Assembly: GCA_018664265.1 (NCBI GenBank)
Contig: JABJOR010000395.1
Coordinates: forward strand, 1-8,883
Direction of reading: 5' to 3'
Source: Rhodospirillales bacterium
GTDB lineage: Bacteria; Pseudomonadota; Alphaproteobacteria; Rhodospirillales; Casp-alpha2
Length of the DNA stretch: 8,883 nucleotides
Shown: in pieces, positions 5,947-8,883 of the stretch
How the letters are laid out: every line of letters starts with the position of its first letter
Numbering within the stretch: position 1 is the first letter of the stretch
The notes under the pieces: generated by a model
The model's database searches: none
Told to the model about the DNA's origin: nothing
Seen by the model: the letters and a program-made list of their open reading frames with translations, nothing else
Position numbers and translations under genes: made by a program

Positions 5947-7191
5947 ATGAGTGAGTTAGCTCCAGAAGGATGGAAATGGGCATATCTAGGCGATACTTGT
6001 AAATTTACTGGCGGTAGCGCCTTCAAAGAAAAATACCAGGGCAACAAAAATGGTGATTACCCTTTCATAAAAGTTAGCGATATGAATTTACCTGAAAATG
6101 GTAAGTATATTTACGCGGCGAATAATTGGATAAATGAAGATATTAAGATTGAAGCTAAAACAAAACTATTTCCAAATGGGAGCGTAGTATTTGCTAAAGT
6201 CGGGGCCGCATTATTTTTGAACAGGAGAAGAATATTATCTAGAGATACAGCAATAGATAATAATATGATGGCTGCCATGCCGCATTCTATCGACAATATA
6301 TATTTGTATCATACTCTAAACAATATTGATTTCGCCGATTTCGCACAAGATGGCGCTGTGCCATCTATAAATCAAAGTCAGATGGAAAATATACAAGCAT
6401 TACTCCCCCCCCTTCCAGAGCAGGAAAAAATCGCAGAGATTTTGACATCTGTAGATGATGTGATTGAGAAGAGCCAAGCCCAAATCGACAAGCTTCAAGA
6501 TTTGAAAAAAGCCACCATGAACCAGTTGCTGACCCGTGGCATCAATCACACAGAATTCAAAGACAGTCCGCTTGGGAAGATTCCGAAGGGGTGGACGGTT
6601 GAAAAGTTAAGTGATATTTCTGCTCGCATTACTAAAGGTGCTACCCCAACAACATACGGGTTTGATTGGCAGACCTCTGGTATAGTCTTTTTGAAAAGTG
6701 AATCAGTAAAAAAAGATGCATTCTCTTTTGCTGGTGCAAAATTCATTTCTCAAGAAGCGCATGATGCTATGGAAAGATCAAAAATCGTTGGGGGTGACAT
6801 TCTAATCAGTATTACTGGATATATAGGTAGTGCATGTATTTACCCGTATATGCATCCAGAGGCGAATATCAATCAGCACATAGCTAGAGTACGGGTAAAA
6901 ACACAGAATAAAAGCAGATATGTGATGCACTTTCTAAATACAGAAAGACAACTGCGGGAATTTTTATCTATACAGACAGGGCAAGCTTACCCTCAATTGA
7001 GTCTTAAACAAATCCAAGACACAGTGATTGCTTTTCCAAAGCCCGATGAACTTGAGAAAATAGTTAATACAATCGATTCCATGGGAAGAAACATCGAAGA
7101 AAAACAGCGCAAACTGGAGCATACTAAAGCTCTAAAAAAATCCCTGATGCAGGATTTGTTGACGGGGAAGAAACGGGTGAAGGTGGCTTAA
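5947..7191 (+). CDS. hsdS: hsdS, type I restriction-modification specificity subunit
   Basis: The 414-residue product has the standard two-half HsdS layout. TRD1 spans about residues 5-153 (starting PEGWKWAYLGD). A central conserved coiled-coil spans about 154-205 (LPEQEKIAEIL, then KLQDLKKATMNQLLTRG). TRD2 spans about 210-365 (starting GKIPKGWTVEKLSD), and a distal conserved helix runs to the end (KALKKSLMQDLLTGKKRVKV). Each TRD reads one half of a split DNA target, and the helices set the gap between halves and bind HsdM. The two TRDs differ, so the target should be asymmetric; its sequence cannot be read from the protein. The frame is intact. A run of eight C (6405-6412) encodes the Leu-Pro-Pro-Leu junction at 153-156, where slippage would truncate the protein. 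It overlaps hsdM by 8 bp and is followed by hsdR after 1 nt. Confidence 0.95.
   Translation: MSELAPEGWKWAYLGDTCKFTGGSAFKEKYQGNKNGDYPFIKVSDMNLPENGKYIYAANNWINEDIKIEAKTKLFPNGSVVFAKVGAALFLNRRRILSRDTAIDNNMMAAMPHSIDNIYLYHTLNNIDFADFAQDGAVPSINQSQMENIQALLPPLPEQEKIAEILTSVDDVIEKSQAQIDKLQDLKKATMNQLLTRGINHTEFKDSPLGKIPKGWTVEKLSDISARITKGATPTTYGFDWQTSGIVFLKSESVKKDAFSFAGAKFISQEAHDAMERSKIVGGDILISITGYIGSACIYPYMHPEANINQHIARVRVKTQNKSRYVMHFLNTERQLREFLSIQTGQAYPQLSLKQIQDTVIAFPKPDELEKIVNTIDSMGRNIEEKQRKLEHTKALKKSLMQDLLTGKKRVKVA
6405..6412 (+). repeat. Eight-C homopolymer in hsdS, possible phase-variation tract
   Basis: Eight consecutive C span the Leu153-Pro-Pro-Leu codons at the end of TRD1. By my reading, a 9-C form would hit TGA after about 17 further codons (codon 171), and a 7-C form would hit TGA at codon 166. 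Either leaves a one-TRD protein. Elsewhere in the window I see C runs only up to six. Confidence 0.6.
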
Positions 7192-7192
7192 C

Positions 7193-8883
7193 ATGGCAGC
7201 ATCAGACGAATTTGATTTTGTAGAGCTACCAGCACTTGACCAACTACAAGCTTTGGGCTGGCAATATGTAGCAGGCGCAGAGCTATCACCCGATAATTCC
7301 GATGAACGGCAATATTACCGTGATGTGGTGTTGGAAAAGCGGCTGGCCAAATCTATCAAACAAATCAACCCGTGGATTAATGACGAGAATCTTCGCAAAG
7401 TTGTGCGTGGCCTAACCAAAGAGCAGTTTCCAACTTTGATGGAAGCCAACCAATCCATCTGGCAACAACTGACCCAATATATTTCAGTGGATCAGGATTT
7501 GGGTAAAGGCCGTAAAGGGCAGACGGTTAAGATTATTGATTTTGATAATCCATCCAATAATGAATTCCTTTGTACCAACCAGTTTAAGGTTGATGGCGTA
7601 AATCAAAACATCATTCCAGATATATTGCTATTCGTGAATGGCCTACCACTGGCGGTGATCGAATGTAAAAGCCCCTATGTAACCAACCCAATGGAATCTG
7701 GCATCGACCAGTTACTTCGTTATGCCAATCGAAGAAACCCACACCATGATGAAGGGGCAGAGAAGCTATTCCATTATAACCAGATGATGATTTCCACGCA
7801 TCGGGATAAAGCACGGGTTGGCACTATCACTTCACGCATGGAGCATTTCCTTGAATGGAAAGACCCGTTTCCAGTTACGCTTGATGAAATGGGTGATGAA
7901 GCCACTTCACAAGATATTCTTATTGCTGGCCTGTTTGATAAAACCAACTTCTTGGACATCATCCAAAACTTTACGGTATTTGAGCCAACCGATGGCAAAA
8001 TTATAAAGAAGATACCCCGCTACCAGCAATTCCGTGCCGTACATAAAACCATTGAACGCATCAAGAATGGCGAAACCCGCAAGGATAAAAGCGGGATCAT
8101 CTGGCACACCCAAGGATCAGGTAAATCTTTGACCATGGTATTCTTAGCCATCAAACTTCGGCGTGATCCAGAGTTACGTGATTACAAGCTGGTATTCATC
8201 ACAGATCGCACACAACTGGATGGCCAGCTAACCAGCACATTTCGTAACACCCAAAGTGAAACGGTTTATAATGCGGGATCGGTGAAAGAGCTAAAGGCAT
8301 TACTGGCAAAGGATTCATCTGACTTGATTACTGCCATGGTGCAGAAATTCCAAGAAGGTGCTGATGATTTTGAATTTGATGTACTAAACCCATCAGAAAA
8401 AATAATTGTGCTAGCAGACGAGGCCCATCGCACCCAATATGGCACACTTGGCGTTGCCATTAACACAGCCTTACCCAATGCCCCCAAGATTGCCTTTACT
8501 GGTACCCCGCTGATTAAATCAATGAAAACCAAAAGCGAGTTTGGATCATACATTGATACCTATACCATCGAGCAGGCGGTAAAGGATGGGGCAACTGTAC
8601 AAATCCTTTATGAAGGCCGTGAAGCACAGGTAAAGGTGACAGGCGATTCACTGGATAGTTTGTTTGATGAATATTTTGCCGACAAATCAGATGAAGAAAA
8701 AGTTGCCATCAAAAAGAAATACAGTACCACACAAGCCATCTTAGAAGCCCCGAAACGCATTCGCCGTGTGTGCATTGATATCCTGAAACACTATAGGGAA
8801 CATATCCAACCTAATGGCTTCAAAGCCATGATTGTAACTTCATCCAGAAACGCTGCCATTACATATAAAGAAATGATGGATGA
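7193..8883 (+). CDS. hsdR: hsdR, type I restriction endonuclease/translocase subunit (3' end outside window)
   Basis: An unbroken frame of 563 codons runs from the ATG at 7193 to the window end. The N-terminal nuclease domain has the PD-(D/E)xK residues Asp143 (PDILLF) and Glu157/Lys159 (IECKSP). The SF2 helicase motor follows: YQQF (Q-type region) before Walker A TQGSGKS (306-312), motif Ia FITDRTQLDGQL, Walker B DEAH (409-412), motif III TGTP (436-439), and the start of the second RecA-like domain near MIVTSSRNAA at the edge. HsdR pumps DNA using ATP while the HsdM-HsdS core stays at an unmethylated target, then cuts where translocation stalls. Full-length proteins run to roughly 1000 residues, so about half is seen. 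AAGG lies 9 nt before the ATG, 1 nt after the hsdS stop. With hsdM broken it would have no working partner unless a methylase is supplied elsewhere. Confidence 0.95.
   Translation, partial: MAASDEFDFVELPALDQLQALGWQYVAGAELSPDNSDERQYYRDVVLEKRLAKSIKQINPWINDENLRKVVRGLTKEQFPTLMEANQSIWQQLTQYISVDQDLGKGRKGQTVKIIDFDNPSNNEFLCTNQFKVDGVNQNIIPDILLFVNGLPLAVIECKSPYVTNPMESGIDQLLRYANRRNPHHDEGAEKLFHYNQMMISTHRDKARVGTITSRMEHFLEWKDPFPVTLDEMGDEATSQDILIAGLFDKTNFLDIIQNFTVFEPTDGKIIKKIPRYQQFRAVHKTIERIKNGETRKDKSGIIWHTQGSGKSLTMVFLAIKLRRDPELRDYKLVFITDRTQLDGQLTSTFRNTQSETVYNAGSVKELKALLAKDSSDLITAMVQKFQEGADDFEFDVLNPSEKIIVLADEAHRTQYGTLGVAINTALPNAPKIAFTGTPLIKSMKTKSEFGSYIDTYTIEQAVKDGATVQILYEGREAQVKVTGDSLDSLFDEYFADKSDEEKVAIKKKYSTTQAILEAPKRIRRVCIDILKHYREHIQPNGFKAMIVTSSRNAAITYKEMMD

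Larger units (their letters stand above)
4233..5954 (+). pseudogene. hsdM: hsdM, type I DNA methyltransferase subunit, split by an in-frame stop
   Basis: Read through the stop, the frame encodes 573 residues, a normal HsdM length. An HsdM N-terminal helical domain (about 5-160) precedes the N6-adenine methyltransferase domain with GEFYTP (181-186), S-adenosylmethionine motif I DPTVGSGG (207-214) and catalytic motif IV NPPF (288-291). A TGA at 5277-5279 replaces codon 349, right after HGVLFR. Homology resumes at once in the same frame (EKEIRKGILEDDLLEAVIGLP), where homologues have a Gly codon. A single GGA-to-TGA change explains it. The first part (4233-5279) keeps all catalytic motifs but loses the end of the fold and the C-terminal region that contacts HsdS. 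The second part could restart only from the TTG at 5310, with a weak site. In cells, HsdM with HsdS methylates adenines at the target. The ATG at 4233 has no clear Shine-Dalgarno. The 3' end overlaps hsdS by 8 bp. Confidence 0.9.
2949..8883. mobile_element. Genomic island inserted in yifB/comM (left end; right end outside window)
   Basis: Sequence from about 2949 onward is unrelated to yifB, visibly AT-richer than the preceding genes, and carries a site-specific recombinase and a restriction-modification operon. The first bases after the last conserved yifB codon are TGTCCATTTAATT. Many Tn7-like elements begin with TGT, and comM is the known target of the Tn6022/AbaR group, but no TnsB-like transposase is visible in this window. 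The exact edge (2940-2949) is inferred from where protein homology stops, and the mechanism of entry is undetermined. Confidence 0.7.

Overview
The window joins a piece of ordinary chromosome (about 1-2948) to the left part of an inserted island (about 2949 to the end, running past 8883). Protein families and codon use in the chromosomal part suggest a proteobacterium, most likely an alphaproteobacterium. This is an impression from the proteins and no species can be named. The island is visibly richer in A+T than the chromosomal genes.

Chromosomal part: a HxlR-family winged-helix regulator (minus strand, cut by the window start) is divergent from a two-gene operon. That operon encodes an acyl-CoA-dehydrogenase-fold flavoprotein and a short flavin reductase. 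A 35-bp imperfect dyad (419-453) lies in the shared intergenic region and is the obvious candidate operator. The flavoprotein appears to lack the usual catalytic Glu, and its partner is a flavin reductase. The pair may therefore be a two-component flavin-dependent monooxygenase rather than a fatty-acid dehydrogenase.

Junction: the next gene, yifB/comM (Mg-chelatase-like AAA+ protein), runs normally from a TTG start to codon 215. It then changes abruptly to AT-rich non-homologous sequence just before its Walker A loop. The island is therefore inserted in yifB/comM, a gene known as an island target in other bacteria.

Island part: at the edge is a 46-codon minus-strand ORF with a helix-turn-helix-like stretch. 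Next comes a minus-strand pair, a small serine recombinase followed by a 52-aa two-helix membrane protein joined to it by an ATGA overlap. Upstream of the recombinase, a 383-bp gene-free stretch holds direct repeats, several palindromes and half of a 13-bp inverted repeat that flanks the pair. After it comes a type I restriction-modification operon in the order hsdM-hsdS-hsdR. hsdM is interrupted by one in-frame TGA at codon 349. hsdS is intact but has a run of eight C at the end of its first target-recognition domain. hsdR is open to the window end.

As written, the broken hsdM should silence the whole restriction system, because HsdR acts only with the methylase-specificity complex. The points most worth checking are the hsdM stop, the poly-C tract, the yifB junction and the recombinase/membrane-protein module with its flanking repeats.
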